The translations under genes and the position numbers were made by a program. DNA of 64,000 nt from Aquisalinus flavus. Lineage in GTDB: Bacteria; Pseudomonadota; Alphaproteobacteria; Caulobacterales; Parvularculaceae. The notes beneath the pieces were generated by a model. The model worked only from the letters and a program-made list of their open reading frames with translations, ran no database searches and was not told the DNA's origin. The DNA lies in assembly GCF_022559625.1 (NCBI RefSeq), contig NZ_CP042288.1, positions 2,676,155-2,740,154 of the forward strand, read 5' to 3'. Below are positions 63,717 through 64,000 of this stretch, piece after piece; positions within the stretch are counted from its first letter, which is position 1, and each line of letters starts with the position of its first letter.

Positions 63717-64000
63717 ATGCGCGCCATCCTGCTTTCCACCACCGCCCTCCTGCTCGCGGCTTGCGGCAATGATGTTGCCAGCGATGCCGATAGGAATTCC
63801 GATAGCGACGAGATGAACATGGCCGCCGCTGACAGCCCGGCCAATTCCACCGATACCGGCGACATGGCGGCTGCCGACATGACCGCGACGGGTATCGCAG
63901 ACAATCCCGGCGTTGCCGATACCATGAATGGGGAACCCGTTCCGCAGGGCGAGCCGAACGTGCCGAGCCAGACGCCGGCCTTCCCCGGCCAGACCCGCGC
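63717..64000 (+). CDS. Lipoprotein of unknown function (start only)
   Basis: ATG 63717, with GAGAGGA upstream, starts MRAILLSTTALLLAACGNDV, a lipoprotein signal with lipobox LAAC. The visible 94 residues are low-complexity, rich in Ala, Asp, Asn, Met and Pro (NMAADSPANSTDTGDMAAAD), and remain open at the window edge. No family can be named from this part. Confidence 0.75.
   Translation, partial: MRAILLSTTALLLAACGNDVASDADRNSDSDEMNMAAADSPANSTDTGDMAAADMTATGIADNPGVADTMNGEPVPQGEPNVPSQTPAFPGQTR

Overview
The window is GC-rich, densely coding alphaproteobacterial chromosome. The gene order is that of the chromosomal replication origin of Caulobacter-type Alphaproteobacteria: secB - dnaQ - coaE/aroE - maf - PEP-synthase regulator on one side, then a 387-base intergenic gap, then hemE - hemJ - rho - mnmE - mnmG - rsmG - parA - parB on the other. 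The gap (39498-39884) holds a perfect DnaA box, weaker DnaA-like boxes, three GANTC sites and a perfect CtrA box (TTAA-N7-TTAA) just before hemE, so I call it oriC. Three parS sites (two perfect, one with a single mismatch) lie 5.5-7.6 kb away beside parAB. A CenR/OtpR-type regulator also fits an alphaproteobacterium with CtrA/CcrM cell-cycle control. The family cannot be fixed from sequence alone; Caulobacterales, Hyphomonadaceae or Parvularculaceae relatives are plausible.

Layout. 1-1028: start of pheS and rplT-rpmI (minus strand) with a clear terminator. 1.2-5.6 kb: an unknown helical protein, a PiT-like membrane protein, and a four-gene metal-handling cluster (MerT-like membrane protein, His/Met-rich MerP-like protein, outer-membrane barrel, His/Cys-rich secreted protein). 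5.6-9.5 kb: hemH and a bd-type oxidase operon (cydA, cydB, small third subunit). 9.5-20.3 kb: envelope and accessory genes (MarC, DUF202, a lone L,D-transpeptidase scaffold domain, GT61 glycosyltransferase, ComM/YifB, a soluble hybrid histidine kinase, AmpG-like permease, a lipoprotein, a PfkB kinase). 20.3-25.6 kb: histidine genes hisB, hisH, hisA, hisF, hisE, with a CYTH-CHAD protein between hisA and hisF and a small secreted protein between hisB and hisH. 25.7-28.4 kb: hslV, a spermidine-synthase-like gene, hslU. 28.5-39.5 kb: a prephenate-dehydratase-like membrane protein, smr, mltA, Tim44-like, fxsA, a sialate esterase, secB, dnaQ, a fused aroE-coaE gene, maf and the PEP-synthase regulator. 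39.5-49.7 kb: oriC to parB. 49.7-64 kb: holA, lptE, leuS, DUF3576, a porin, a ThiE-like enzyme, YggS, a lipase-like hydrolase, an L,D-transpeptidase, cenR-arsC, a Trm112-Lon-domain-thioredoxin-prolyl-deacylase run, tRNA-Gly(GCC), and the start of a lipoprotein.

Most distinctive points: one continuous reading frame joining shikimate dehydrogenase to dephospho-CoA kinase; the oriC/CtrA/parS landscape; the four-gene metal cluster; a membrane-anchored prephenate-dehydratase look-alike; the CYTH-CHAD protein translationally coupled inside the his operon; and a dispersed palindromic intergenic repeat with two copies. No insertion sequence, prophage or CRISPR array was seen.
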